Shown: positions 12,501 to 25,900 of the stretch, piece by piece | How positions within the stretch are numbered: position 1 is the first letter of the stretch | Layout: the number at the start of each line of letters is the position of its first letter | Assembly (NCBI GenBank): GCA_013398275.1 | Contig: VZSE01005034.1 | Location: 1,189,253-1,253,252, forward strand | Direction of reading: 5' to 3' | Length of the DNA stretch: 64,000 bases | Source: Promerops cafer | Taxonomy: Eukaryota; Chordata; Aves; Passeriformes; Nectariniidae | The notes under the pieces: generated by a model | Told to the model about the DNA's origin: nothing | Seen by the model: the letters and a program-made list of their open reading frames with translations, nothing else | Databases searched by the model: none | Made by a program: the position numbers and the translations under genes

Positions 12501-15500
12501 TGTGCATTCTTTTTTTTTTTTCTTATTAAGGGATCAGCATGACAGCTTTGTTGTACTCTGATGTTGTCTAATTTTATTTCCATTTCACACCCTCATATTT
12601 GTGTGTGTATGTATTTATGCACGTGAATACTTGGGTAATGCAGGTATGAATATGTGTTTAGATGTGTATGAAGAAAGAGAGGGAGATGAGTAAGATATTA
12701 GTGCAGTACAACTAAAATATGACTAAAAGCTAAAGTAACTTTTGGAAAAAGCTATATATCTGAGCACATTGCCTTTCCTGGCATAAGCTATGCTTCACAG
12801 TATTGTTTACCACGTGAGGTTTTTTCCATTTGAGAAGTGAAGAAGAATAGGAAATATATATGAAACAACACCATAACATGAGCATTTGGTGTCATACACT
12901 TCAGTGTACACTTCTGGCCAAATGGGCAACGGTTAGTTTTGTGTTTTCTTTTCTTTCATTTTCCTGATTCAAACTTTCCATGCTTTTTTTTATTATTGGG
13001 AGTAAAATGACAATTCATTACCTCTATGAATTAAGCATAATCTCAAGCTGTGTTTTTGATACCTCATTGCCCTCAAGCATGGTAACTGGCACTCTTGATC
13101 TCTGGCATTTCTCTTTGCTGCTACCTCCAGAAAGCGATACAGTCACAGCTCAACAGTTTTCCTGCTAGACCTGAGTCTATTCCCACTCCCAGTTGAAAAA
13201 GATTGCTGGAGAGTTTAGGGAAAAATGGAGTAAGATGCAAGATGTGGGAGGGCGGTTCTCTGCTCACCCCATTGTGCTGTAGAACAGCAGTGCTTTCAGC
13301 AACTGCTGCCAGCTCCCTGCAGCTGCAGTGCACCAGGCTCTCTTGTGATCCCTCTGCACTGTGCCGTGGGCAGCAGCTGCCAGCTGGAATATGTAGCACA
13401 CTCTGGTTGTACTTCAAAAAGATGTAGACTCTCCACTGCAGCTGAGCCACTGTATTTCCCCAGTAGGCAAAAAGTTACCTTTGCAGGCTGAACCCTCTGT
13501 TGGGTTCTGTGTTCTTCACATTGTCTCCTAGTGACCACTCTGTGGAGAAAAGCAATGCATGAGTGCATCCCACCCCTCAAAGTGAGGGTCAGGGAGGGGG
13601 AATAACCTTAAGCCCCTCTGAAGTGAGGAGATCTCCCACTCCTTTCTGATCATGTGGCTGTGGGCCTTACCATTGCTGTGTGATTACAGCCTCGCATTAA
13701 GCTGACAGTGCTGTTCACTGCTTGAACCTTGAAATTTAACACTCTGCAAGTATTTAACCTCCTTGAAATGCTGACAGAAACATTTGGTTTTAAGGTATAT
13801 AAGGCCAAATTCTTCCCTCCTATAATTTCATTGGTTATAGTGAAATTATACCACAGAGAAAATTGTCACGGAAAATCCTAAAATAGTACTTTAATCACTA
13901 ATAACCTCTAGACACATAGTGCTGCATGAAATAAATAAATCCCCCTTTCAACCTTCAAAGTGTGTGTCTAATAAGAAAAGTGAGAGCCTATAATGTGGTG
14001 CCATTATATTCAACTGATCTGCTTCCTTTCTGGAACCAGAATCGCATTAACTGGCTTCAGTGCCTGCATAGGATCCTTCCTGCTTAACAGTGTTAGTAGC
14101 CCTGCAAAGCCAGTGCCCAAAGAAAAAGAGAGTTGCATTCTATCCTAATTAATTTTGCTCTGAAATGGTGGCTCAAATATATATTAGCATAATACATTTG
14201 TGTCTATTTTTTTAAATTCTGTAGTTGATTATTATGAAATTTTATAATTAGAATTGCTCCATGATGAAATCTCTATAACATCTGTCTGAATCTCAGCTAC
14301 TCCTATTCAATCTCATTAAGGGCACTAGGACAACCCAGATGATTCTGATCATATTATTAGAAAGCAGTGGTGCTCATTGTCTGGTTTGTCCAGCAGAGCA
14401 ATTGCTGGGGAGTGTGCACCAGAAATAATCCCATTTAAAGTGAGAGGCATTACTCCCCTGTGACACCATGGTAGAGAGGGCTTAAGCCACTCTGAAGACA
14501 GCTTGAGTTTACAGTTACTGCAATGCAAACATTCAGCCCAAGGGTACACATTTACCCCAGGTCACATTTCAGAGCAGGGATGATGTTTAGCACTAATTGG
14601 CCCCCATGTGGACATGCTGTAAAGTCCATATACTAAAATTAATGTTTCTCTGGACTTGGTAGGCATAAACACACACTTCACTGAGGCATGTTCCCAAAGG
14701 GTGGGCTGTGCTTGGGAAACAGATCCAAATTTAAGTTCTGGGCAAACCTAGATACTGAAAAAGAGTAACAGTCATGTTTTGTGTACAGGCCACACAGAAA
14801 AGAAATTCTTCCTATATTTTTAAATCTACAAACTGGGCTTTTGATCTCTTCCTTTTGAGATCATATGCCTACTTGTCAACCAGAGGTAATTTCATGATAC
14901 ACCTTAAGCAGCAGAGTTCATCTGCCTTTCAAGTCTGTAGGTGCAGAAAAAGTGGAGTCAAACGTTAGTCCTTTGTTGTTTTCATTGGATTTTTCTTTTT
15001 GTTGTTGTTTTCAAAACATGGGGGGCAGAATTATATTACATCATTTTTTGTCCATTAGTGAACATGATCTAGAGGCTGAAACATGGGGTCTGCAATGTAC
15101 TGAGTCCCCTGCAGCAGTATCAACAATGAATTATTTCCTTAAAAAAAGAACTATTTTTATATTTATGTTTGTATTAATTTCTTACATTCTTTTCTGTGAC
15201 TTTTTTGCATGGGCTGACATGGGTGTATTTTTTTGAGAAGATAGAAAATGAGAAGTGTGAATCTTTAGAAATAAAACCTTGTTACTGGACTGTTTTCCAC
15301 ATAACCAACAAAATTGGGACTTTTGTTTTCACCTCACATCTGTAATCGTGTCTGAATTTATCTTTTCCATTAAGTTTCAGTCTGGTTTGATTTGTTTCTT
15401 TTTCTCCTTTTTCTGCCTATGTGCATGCATGCATACACATATACACACTTTCTTTGACCTGTACTCATGTGTTTACGTACACACACCCACACACTACTAC

Positions 15501-18500
15501 AGGTAAAATACAATTTATTTTCCTAGTGGACACAGCATGGCCTAAATCATGTATATATACGCAGTGAATCCCTGGCAGGCTGGGGAAATGTGCCTGAGCT
15601 CTACAGGCAGGGTGATGTTGACACTAGCTTCTCCTGCAGTGAATTCACCTGTGGGTTTCTTTTCCCCAGAGGGTAAAACCCACAAAAGCCTGAAGCCATA
15701 TTACCTTTATGTTAAACAGTGCACTGCAGTATATTCAATTTATTTTGTGTACAGGCAGTAACGTGACCCTGGATAAAGAGAAGAAAGCATTGGCTTTTTG
15801 ATGCATGATTTTCCTTGCTCTCCCAATGGTTGCCCTTTATATTTGAAAAGCAGCAGCAGGTGTTTGTTTTATTTGACACTTCACTGGAAGGGTCCACAGC
15901 ACGAATTGAGCAAAGTGTGTTGCTGCAGTACCAAATGCCTTTTGCATGTATGTGTATATGGTGTTGTAGGAGACAGCTACAGCTTGTTAGTGATGATATC
16001 CCATTTACAGCAGGGCAGCAAAGAGGATTTCAGCTCTAGCTTGGGATGCTGGCACAAGAAGCTCTCAGGCTGTGTTGTGCTGCCCTGTCGGACAGCGCTG
16101 CTGTCATGGCTGTCCTTCCCTCATTCCTGGAGGTACTGAGGATCTCCAGGGAGAACCATCTTTGTGAGAATGAGGACTGTGACTGCAGGATGCAGCCTGA
16201 GCGTTAATGGGTCAGTGAGTGGCAGCTGAGCCTTCTCTCTGAGGTACTGAGCTGGCTATCCCTGCCAGGAGCACAAGGTCTAGACTGTGAAGTGTGCCAA
16301 TTTAATTTTGTCACATGTGGCTGGGTTGTACAGACATGGCTGTTTCTAGAACTCTTTGGCAATACTAAAACTGTTTCAGACCACAATGCAACATTTAAGG
16401 ATGCTAATTAGAAAATAATTGTGCTGGGTTGTACAGATTTTACCATCGTAATATATCTTACAGGCCCCTATAGAATGGGAAAGAAGGTATTTTAATGCAC
16501 TTTGCATGCAAAATGAGGCACTAGATTTTGTGATTTGTAACAAAGCAGAGTACAACCGCCATCATCCAGTAAATCAGGAAGCAAAAATAGTTCTTAAGGA
16601 GTTAGTATTCTGCTTTATTTGCTAATTAAAATGGGGTTTGGAACTGCTCTTCAAAATGATTGCTCTAATTAATTCGTTGCTCTTTTGCAGTTCTACCTTC
16701 TATGCCATCTGAATACAAGGCAATCCCCTGTGCTTCTCAAAAGCATGATGGCCAACAGGGCATCCTTCCCTTTCTCAGAACAGCAGGCTTTATTGCTTTG
16801 CAGTGTTTAATAAAATGTCTATTATATACCAGGGCTAAAAAGTCATCCATGTACACACTATCACAAATTTATTTCCAATAAAATGCAGTATAAACCCACA
16901 TTTTTAATTAACATCAAATATTTGTTTAACTTAGGGAGAATTAAAAGAAAAACAGATGATCACTTTTATAAGGCCAGTGACAGATTTTAGCTTTAATTAC
17001 TTTTAAAGCTTAATAAAAGATAGTGAGTATTGTAATTGCTATTCCTGTCACTGTGATATAATCTTTCATTTTGTGGTTAATGGATGATATTTAAGGTAGT
17101 TCCTACAGTTGCCTTTAAAACATTGCCTGCAGTATTGGCACGACTGCGCAGGGCACCAGACATCATGTATGAAAAGGGTACTAAGGGAGTTAAGTGTGGA
17201 AGAAGATGCACTCAATTTACATTCCTCAGAGTACCCAAAAGTTTGAAAATTATTCGGATCAGTCAGGACACAGATTTAAGGAGGTGTAATTGAAATATTG
17301 ATTGAGAATATATTATCTGATAGAGGTAGCCTAGTGTTTTCTTAAACATATCCCTCTATCTGTGCATACATTTATATTATTCAGAGGTTTCAGTGAAGAA
17401 TTTAGTACCACAAAGTCTGCTTGCAAACTGTTGAAGTCAGTGGTTTCTTCAACACAGGAAGATGTGCATTCTATTGTTTGTTCTACGTATTAGAAAACTT
17501 GAATGAAAGGAAAAAATAAAGAATGGATCTGGAGCTGAAGTTCACTGAAGAAAACAATCACTAGAATAAACATTGGGAAAAAAATCAGTATAGAAAGAGA
17601 TTCTAGATTATTTCAAAACCTTTTTGATCAAATCTACAGTACTTGCAAACTAGTAGCATGATCCCACAAGTATCACTGGAGTGACCTCAACTATGTTTGG
17701 AAAAGAGATGTGAATCCCTCATGTCTTGTACTATTTTGTGTTTCCCCACAAACAAGTTACACTTGCCATAGCTGACAGGAAAGTTTTAAACTCTTCAGCT
17801 TTTCATTGCCAGCATATTTGGAACTAATCTCTGTTTATTTAAGGTGTGTCTAAATGACCATGATTACAGCCTGTTGTATTTTAAATAATTTAGGATATAA
17901 AGATGAATGGTCCTAAATTAAGTTTTGTGAGGCTTTTTATGCCTTCAAGCTTGAACAATGTCAGGGTAGTGGCTTTTATATGATGTTTTGTGCAATATCT
18001 GGATCCAGGGTGTTATGAGCACTATATTAAATATTGGCTAACTGCAACAAAAATCCATTTTTCAGGAAAACGTCTCTGCCAACCCGAACCTCCAAGCTAT
18101 TTCAAGTTTGTCTCTCCATATCTATTTGGTTGGTCATTAAAAAAAAGTAAATATGGAAATGGCCTCATAGTACCTAGGTACTCTCTGGTTAAGAAATTTC
18201 CATCAGAACAGTATTTGTTAGTAAATAGTAAACCATGGGAAGGAACCGGCACTTACGTTTCTTTTCTTGCCCATCTGTCTTTTCAACACCAGTTCAATAT
18301 CAAACAGATGCTTTTAAAGTTTTCTTCCTTAAAAACGAGCAAGCAGACTAAATGGCCCCTTCAGGTCCCATAAAACAAATCTTTTCTGGGAACAGAGGCA
18401 GTGCTCGGCCTGTCTCCTCTGTGCAGGTTGTCTCTTGCAGAGGGCCTCCTCTCTGCTGGGCACATGCTGATTCTTTCTGGGACAAGGTCCTTCCTACTCT

Positions 18501-20334
18501 TGGGAACTGCACTCCATCCATTTTTGTGCGTCATCCACCCTCATCTTGCTCACCTCCACCACATTGTCTTTTCAGCTCAGTACTGAGCTCTATCCTTTCT
18601 GCTCCATTTTTTTCCTCTTAATGATTTATTAAAATAATGACCCACATTTTTATAGCTGAGTGTTTCCAGCTTGCAAATGGTTACTTAGCCCTCATTCTCG
18701 TGCCTTATAATGTTGTGATTTACTGCTGTAATAGTTATTTTCCCCACATCTGGAATATAGGCTTACATACTCAAATCTTCATGCTCCTATACATTTACAT
18801 TTGCAATTCCTTTGCATTTCACTCCCACTAGCCAGCAGTTTTGTAGCTATGCATTTGCAAAATACTAATCTGACAACAACAAAATCTTTTTCAGTTAATT
18901 CTGTATTTTAAAATAGAAAAAGAAAAAAATTCTCTTGGTAGCAGTAAGAGGGGAAGAAAAAGTCCATGTGTGATTTGCTTCCTAATTTCACTGCATTATT
19001 GTCATTCCTAACTACCTGTCATCTGTCTGTGCCTGTCAAAATCTGCTGATTTTCTCTGTTGTCCATCCTTATTTTAATGGAGGTGCTTATTTTAATGGAG
19101 CTTTTTGGAGGTGCTTCCTGACACAGAAAGGAACTAATTCAAGTATTTTTCTCCTGCATAAGCAGCATCTGCTGATACTTCTATCTGGTAAAACAAATAC
19201 ATTTGCAGAAAAAGTCAAGAGTGTCTAGAAGGTAAAACACAAAGTCCTACCAGTCTGAGTAATGATGAGATATCTTCTGGCAAATGTGTGAGATGGAGAG
19301 GTGTGCAGTGGGAGAGCCTGGTGGTATGGAGAGATAGCTGAAACAAGCAGATGGCTTAAAGGAAGCTGAGAAAGGCTGTTAGCACATAAAGCAGCAGACA
19401 CTTGATGATGAATTGCCATTTTGAGTTGCTAGTTTTTTCTTCTTTATTTAGCTAACTACTGTTCCAATAATTACTTATATAATAGCTTCTCTTGGAAGAC
19501 TTTTACATCTCCTTTCATTGGAGGCATCTTTTTTATAGAATGAAAGCACAGACTTAAAAAAATCAGTAAGGTCTAATACAAGGAAAGAAAAAACTGGGAT
19601 GAGAGAAAGGTAATTATGCAACTTGCTTCCTTTTCTGCTAATCAAAGAAAAGTCATTCATTGCTCTATATATGGAAAATAAGGCCTATGAGTCCAAAGAA
19701 GAGAGTCCAAATGGCCAGGCTACTCAGGTTATATTATCTGCACCTGCGCCAGAGGAAACTTATCCCAGTCCAGCTTTTATGTCCTGGACATAGGCTCTAT
19801 ATCACCCCTAAGCCTTTCATATCTTGCTGCTTAACATGTCCCATCACAGTAGTAGACCTACCCATTACTTCTCATCCAAATTTGGGCAGACCCCTTAATT
19901 TACTTTTAGCTTTAGTTTCCCTGCCTGTGAATTCTAGCTTACAGCTCTTAACTGACCTCAGAGCAGCATATGTGGGAGGTGGGAGCTTGTTACAATACAT
20001 CAAGTAACACAGTAATTATCAGGAACACTCAAGGATGAGACATCTTCTCAAAGTAGGACACAAAGATTGCATTTTACCGTGCAGGTACAGGGCCAGGCAG
20101 GTCTCTCCAGCAGGTCAGTCCTGCATGATCAACCCATGGCAGGAGAGGTGCTCTTTTCAAGTAGTTGTCCCCATCAGACAGTCTGGGCAATTTATGGCAG
20201 GTTTATGTGTGGCAGTCGCTGCTTACTTGGACAAGGGTGCACCAAGGCGTATTTCAGAAAGCTCTGAAACTTGTGCATTCACATGACTGAGCCTGCGCTG
20301 AGTCTTCAGGCGAGTCCTGTAAATTGTTTGGTGT
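9531..20334. other. Unique AT-rich non-coding sequence
   Basis: No gene is supported over this 10.8 kb. The longest open frame is 127 codons (17990-18373, plus), with no domain. A T12 run lies at 12510-12521. An 18-bp unit starting CTTATTTTAATGGAG occurs twice in tandem at about 19068-19100. A somewhat GC-richer patch lies at 13200-13450, where overlapping frames on both strands reach 74-109 codons; that is a composition effect. 16390-17110 is rich in TAATTA-type sites and has a texture often seen in conserved non-coding elements, but this cannot be tested here. Confidence 0.55.
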
Positions 20335-20776
20335 CTCCAAAGAAGAGCAAAGATACTGATGAAGGGTCTCTAGCCCAAGTCCTGTGAGGAGCAGCTGAAG
20401 GAGCTGAGGGTGTTTAACCTGGAGAAAAGGAGTCTCAGTGGGACCTTATTATTCTCTACAATTATCTGTAAAAGCAAGGTGGGGCTCAATCTCTCCTCCC
20501 AGATAACAAGCAATAGGACAACAGGAAACATCTTCAAGTTGCACCAGGACAGGATTAGATAGGATATTAGGAAGAGTTTCTTCACTCAAAGGGTAATTAA
20601 GCATTAGAACAGACTGCCCAGGAAAGTGGTGGAATCATCGTCCTTGGAAGTGTTCAAAAATCATGTGGACGTGATGCTTAGACACAGAGTTTAGTGATGA
20701 ACTTGGCAGTTCTGGGTTAATGGTTGGACTCAGTGATCTCAGGGCTCTTTTCCAACCGTAATGATTCCATGATTCA
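20335..20776 (+). mobile_element. CR1 LINE, 5'-truncated 3' end
   Basis: The sequence follows the sense strand of the avian CR1 3' end. Recognisable blocks are GTCCTGTGAGGAGCAGCTGA (20379), CTGGAGAAAAGGAGTCTCAG, GGAACAGACTGCCCAGG-like text near 20605, GTTAATGGTTGGACTCAGTG (20717) and TTTTCCAACCGTAATGATTC. It closes with the 8-bp-type terminal repeat ATGATTCCATGATTC at 20761-20775. About 440 bp remain, covering the last part of ORF2 and the short 3' UTR. The rest is lost by 5' truncation, which is usual for CR1. Small indels and stop codons make it non-coding. The left boundary is less certain than the right. Confidence 0.93.
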
Positions 20777-21442
20777 GTGAAATACATCCTGGATTGGCAT
20801 GGTGAGTGTCCTTCACCAGTTACCTAACAATGAGGTGGTTCTGGTTTCTAAGAGAACAGTAAGATACTAGTATGCTTCGAGGCAAAAACACATGCAGCCC
20901 TTGGGAACCTGGCAGTGTATTCTTTGGTTTCCTTTTTGCTAAGTACATTGGTTTAGTGTTATTCCATAACATCTATTCATTACTGCTAATGAACACAGAA
21001 ATGTTAATGAAGATATAGCTTCAATTTCCTACTGTACCTATAAAATATTAGTAATTTAAATGAGGCCATGCAAACCATAAAATCACAGCATCACACACTT
21101 TCATTGCAATATGATTGGATTGCCTCTCTAAATGGTTCATCATCAATCCCAATAAGGGTAAAGTGTGGATCTAACTGTTGTCTTCAATCCAATAGTTTAA
21201 TTTTATTGCCTCAGTAGCAGCTGTTTAAGTGCCCCTTCCTCTGCCACTCAGTGCTGTGAGACGCCTTCTCCATAAAGGAAGTCCATCAAACCTGCCAGGA
21301 TTCTGCTCCAGCCCACAGCAAGGAATACTCTCAGGTTTAGAACTACACAGATTATTCAGACGGACATAAATGAGTAACGGAGGTGTGAATGTCCCTATTT
21401 TCCCTGAATTTGATTAAAATTCAACAGAGAAAAAAAATATTT
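20777..21442. other. Unique non-coding sequence between two CR1 fragments
   Basis: I see nothing assignable. The two flanking CR1 pieces are in opposite orientation, so they are separate insertions. Confidence 0.55.
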
Positions 21443-21515
21443 GAATTATAGAACAACCTAAGCTGGAAGGGACCCACAAAGATTATAGAGTCCAACTACT
21501 GGGAATATTCACCAA
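21443..21515 (-). mobile_element. Short CR1 3' tail fragment
   Basis: On the plus strand the fragment reads GAATTATAGAACAACCTAAG, then CTGGAAGGGACCCACAAAG and a diverged AGTCCAACT. This is the reverse complement of a CR1 3' end. Only about 70 bp are recognisable. The inner limit near 21515 is approximate because similarity fades. The fragment is non-coding. Confidence 0.82.
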
Positions 21516-22902
21516 CAGTTCTTAAGTTATCCAACCATCCACAGGCCATTACATTCACAAAGGAAAGACATGCCAAGGTCAGAAAAATCCAGAAATACAA
21601 GAATACTTTGCAAGTCTTCTAAAAATATCTAGGTACTAGTGAACACTAAGTGAAGAATTTTCTGTACTAGATGGTTGTTAACGGCCAGGAAACTCCTGGA
21701 GTGGACATCATTACTGATAAATCAAGAAAATATTTAAGAAAAAAATCAATGAGGCATTTCATGTAGTCAAATTTCAAACTGAAAGACAAAAATGGAAATG
21801 TAAATACATGTTATCAGGACCCAGAGTTCTATTCAGTTAATATTTTTAACAGGTGAATTTTACCAGTAGGCAGGAACCGATTCTATCTGATACTGTGAAA
21901 ATACAAGTGTCATAACTTCTAATTATTGTAATTCTTTTTCCAATTTCAATACATTATTTGAAGTAAGAAACAGTGCCAATGTCTTAAATGGGGAAAAAAC
22001 CCACATAGGGAAATTGAAGCTGATCAAAACGAAGGTAAAAAGTGCAAATTACTTTGCAGTGCTCTAATACAGTTTTTGAAAGTGCTTATATAACCCATAT
22101 TCAAGCAAAACTCCTTTTTTCTGACTTTAAATATTTTTTTTTTAGTGGAGAATTTACATTTACTTTGATTTAAAATCCACTTCACTATGGTGGCTGGGGA
22201 TTTGTAAGCATGCATACTATGGAAATATTTCTCTTTAATTTCTGGGCCTGAGTTGATGCAGAATGAAAAACTGCTTCCCTTCTCTTTCGTATCAGTTGCA
22301 ATGAAAAAGTGCTGCTCACTATGGACACATGACAGGCACTCTGGAAAGAAGGGAAGTGCAAGGAATATTTCATTGGATGCCTAGGCTTTTTTCTGGCCAC
22401 CTACCTTGGAATGCAACTCTGACCCTATAGTGCAGAATTTCAAGTTTTAAATGCCCTACTGTCCTACCTAAAAGGAATTTTAGAAGTATTTTGGTGCGTG
22501 TCAGGAATATTTTAAAGAAGGTAAGCCTCATTTAAATGAAAATGGATGGCAGTCCTATATCTCACTTGACAGGGCAGCTTTAACTGTACACCTTTTGATT
22601 GTGTGCAATAATGAAAGATCTTTATAGTTTTCTTCTTGTGTATTATTTTCCAGCTAACCTAATTTATGAGAACATTGATAATTTATTGTTCAAGTGCATA
22701 TGAAATGCCAGTAATACACTGCCAGAGTGTTTCCCAGAAAATGTATTTTTGCTTTGTTTTCTAAAATTAAAATTATTAATATTCCATGAGACTAAAACAT
22801 AATGTTATCATTTTGTTTTTAGGAGATTTTCACAAATATTTTATGCCACTACTGCTACTGTACATATTTTATTATAATCTTCTTTTGTTTTTCATTTTTC
22901 AG
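21516..22902. other. Unique AT-rich non-coding sequence
   Basis: No open frame exceeds 71 codons and no repeat is recognised. The last 50 bases become strongly pyrimidine-rich towards the CAG at 22900-22902 (see the candidate exon that follows). 22560-22860 is AT-rich with many homeodomain-type ATTA cores. Confidence 0.5.
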
Positions 22903-22969
22903 TCTGGAGTTTCGTGACCTGGATGACAGTAGTTATGCTGATGAAGTTATTCAGCTAATTAATATATAA
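22903..22969 (+). other. Possible 3'-terminal coding exon (weak candidate)
   Basis: A good acceptor context, a run of T and C from about 22880 ending TTTTTCAG at 22902, is followed by an open stretch. In one frame (from CTG at 22904) it reads 21 residues, beginning LEFRDLDDSSY and ending EVIQLINI, then TAA at 22967-22969. The acidic and mixed residue content differs from the Phe/Leu/Ile-rich peptides that AT-rich DNA gives elsewhere in this window, and codon use looks ordinary. I do not recognise the peptide. There is no partner exon in the window and no clear AATAAA close by. It could be the last exon of a gene whose other exons lie outside, a decayed exon, or chance. Confidence 0.2.
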
Positions 22970-25900
22970 TGAAGTAATAGCTAGGTTTATCTCTGTGCTT
23001 CCATACTAATGCCCTGTAACAAGGGCTGTTTATAAATAAGTATTCATGCTGAAAAAAATAGTTCTGTGAACACAAGTCATTTCAGGGAGAAAATAAACTA
23101 ATGCATGAAGGTTGATGAAAAACAAACCCAACAAAGATTTTGGTGTGAACATAAACTTTCATCCTGACAGGTTTTATCATTGTCCTTTAGACAAGTGTAA
23201 AACAGCACCTCTGGAAAATCCACAAAAACAACTGTTTATAGAAAATCCTATTAAACTGTTCTCTCTGTGGCTTCTTCCAGGGGCCAGTGAATTTATATCT
23301 GCACTTGAAACAAAGTCTCATAAATTGAATTTTAAGGTCTCTGGTGGTTACCACAGCATTCCACACATCCATCCTGTTTAGTAGGCTTTAAGTGTGTGCT
23401 TTAAGACAATGATTAAGAAATATCAATATTGCTGGCATGAAAATAATTGACACTTAAAATCATTTGCTAAATAAGAATGCTGCTGAATTGAGACATTTAG
23501 CATATGCTAATATAAATATTTGAGACTTTTCTAGGCAAATGCCAAAGCACAGAACTTTTTTCCTGTAATTAAGTAATTATTTTACTCTATTTACTTGTAA
23601 TTTTAACGGGGAAGGGGGTGTTTATTACTTTTTCATAATCATGATATTATTTTTGTGAAGTGTATCTAATACTAATAAGTTCTCCAAATAATTTTGAAAA
23701 TGTAGCAAAATGTAGCAAAACTATCAGAAGATATTTCACTATAAATGTCAGTATTATTAAGTTCTTGGCTTTTTATTTTCTGGTCTTACTGGAGTCTTTG
23801 GTGACATATTACATTTTTTCTTTTTCCCTATTTTTTTGACTCACAAAAAAAGCATTTTCTCAATCTAAGTATTTTGATTTTTGCATTCTTATCTTTAATT
23901 TTTTTTTTATTTGGATGAAGATATATTTTCTGTGAATGTACTTTCAAGAAATTTAACATTCAGGAAAAAAAATACTGTAGAGAGCAAGGAGTGCCATTTG
24001 GGGTTGTTTTATCAAATCTATAGCATGTTTATTAAGAAAGTATTTTCCCAGATTCCGAATGTACTCACTAAATGGAACTAAAACACTTTCAGGCTTCATT
24101 TTCAATGGAGTTTCATTGTGTTCACTCGAGTCTTGTCTGATTTTTATTGTACTGTCCACAAAATCTTTAGTCTCATTTCCATTGTTGTTCAACACAGGGA
24201 CAATCACTTCTCTATTTCTACAAACCTACTAAGTATTAAGAGCCTCACCTGGTTTCAGAAATGGATTTTTGATTAAAATATTCTATGAGAAGCTATATGG
24301 GTAAATCTGTACCATATATATATATAAATCTCTGGTTAAAAAGGGTAATTTTAAACTTGCTGTTTCTATGATTCTTTCTTACCATCTACTAAATATGTTA
24401 TTTTTCCAAGTTATGCCTTCTGCCCAGGATTATTTTTTTCATGGCTTATTTGGGAGACCTTATTCATAGACATATCCTAGATCACAGCAAAAGTAAATCT
24501 TGAAGGGACTGTATGAAAATCATTGAAAACATATCCATATCTGTTTTCTACACATTTGTCCACTGGATACAGGAAGTACATGAAAGCTTTAGAAAAGGAA
24601 GAGGTGCCAACATGTAGTGATCCAAAATCACAAGCTAAAATCACAAGAACTACAGAAATTCCCTGAGTCAGCAAAGCATTTTATTAGAATAATGCAAAAA
24701 ATTCTTGCACTTGTCTTTAGTGAGTTTCTAAATAAGCTTTAATATAATCTTTTATGAAATATAGGTTGATTTGATAACCAGCATCATGACATCATTGGAA
24801 TAGCAAATATACATTTCCTTAAATTAGGAGCAGTTAGGAAATAAATTATTAACAGATGGCGTAGAGCAGGAAAAATATTTTTGTGAGTTTTAAAAATTTT
24901 TATTTATTTCACAGCTAGTTGTAAGTTGTCCCACCATGCAACTATGTCCCACACATTGTGATTTTTCCTTCTGAATGAAATTTGTAAATGTGGCAGTGAG
25001 TGTCATCCTGGTTTTAGATGATAAGCAGATGTAAACTATGTTTGGATAGTTTTAAATACTTCTACTGTATTTAAACCAAACTATTTCATCTTTCTAACAG
25101 ATTTAGTTCGTGTACCATTCTTGTTACATTACAAATAATAATGAAACCATCTCCATCACCAAATTATTTTTGTCTTTTTCTGAAGGCAAAATTCAGTGTG
25201 TCCATGAGATTTTTCAGTTTTATTTGAATGGAAGTGCCTATCATAAAGGTTATGCTGAAAGTTTCACCCCAAATGCCATTTCACTTTCTTTTCACCTCTT
25301 TTGAGTATTCTTTCACACCCATAATTTTGTGTTTTCCTGCTGGGCCATCTCTGGTATCCATTATTTATGCATTTTTTTCAGAGCCCTTGAAACCAGGATT
25401 GTGTAGCTCCTGCCTTCTATTTTAGTTTTAGGTTTGTTGCCACTTCCATTTCATTGTAATGAATTTTATCAGAAGAAAAACAAGGATGATCTTATTAATT
25501 AAAATGGAATTTTGGATAACCTTAAGGTGATGACAAAGGGATAAGAGCCAGGACATTGAGTGTAAAGGCTGGCATCCTTTACTGGGCTTGTCATATTGGA
25601 CTCAAGCTTGGTGATGTAATGAGCAAGCTTACTAAGCTACTGTCTCAGCTGTAAGTTCAAAAAATCTTACTTTTATCAGAAAAACTATTGTGTCCTATAA
25701 TTAAAAATAAGATTTTTGTAGCCACAGGGTTTCCCTGGAAAGGTTATACTTCTTTTCTGCATATTGCACCTTTAAATATAATAGCTCCCTCATCTCTGTT
25801 GTTGAGACAACAGTTGTTCAGTTTCTAAATTCCTTTTAAAAAGCCCTTTAAAAACCATTAATATGTATAACAATGCCTTTACTCAGTGCACAAGGGAGCT

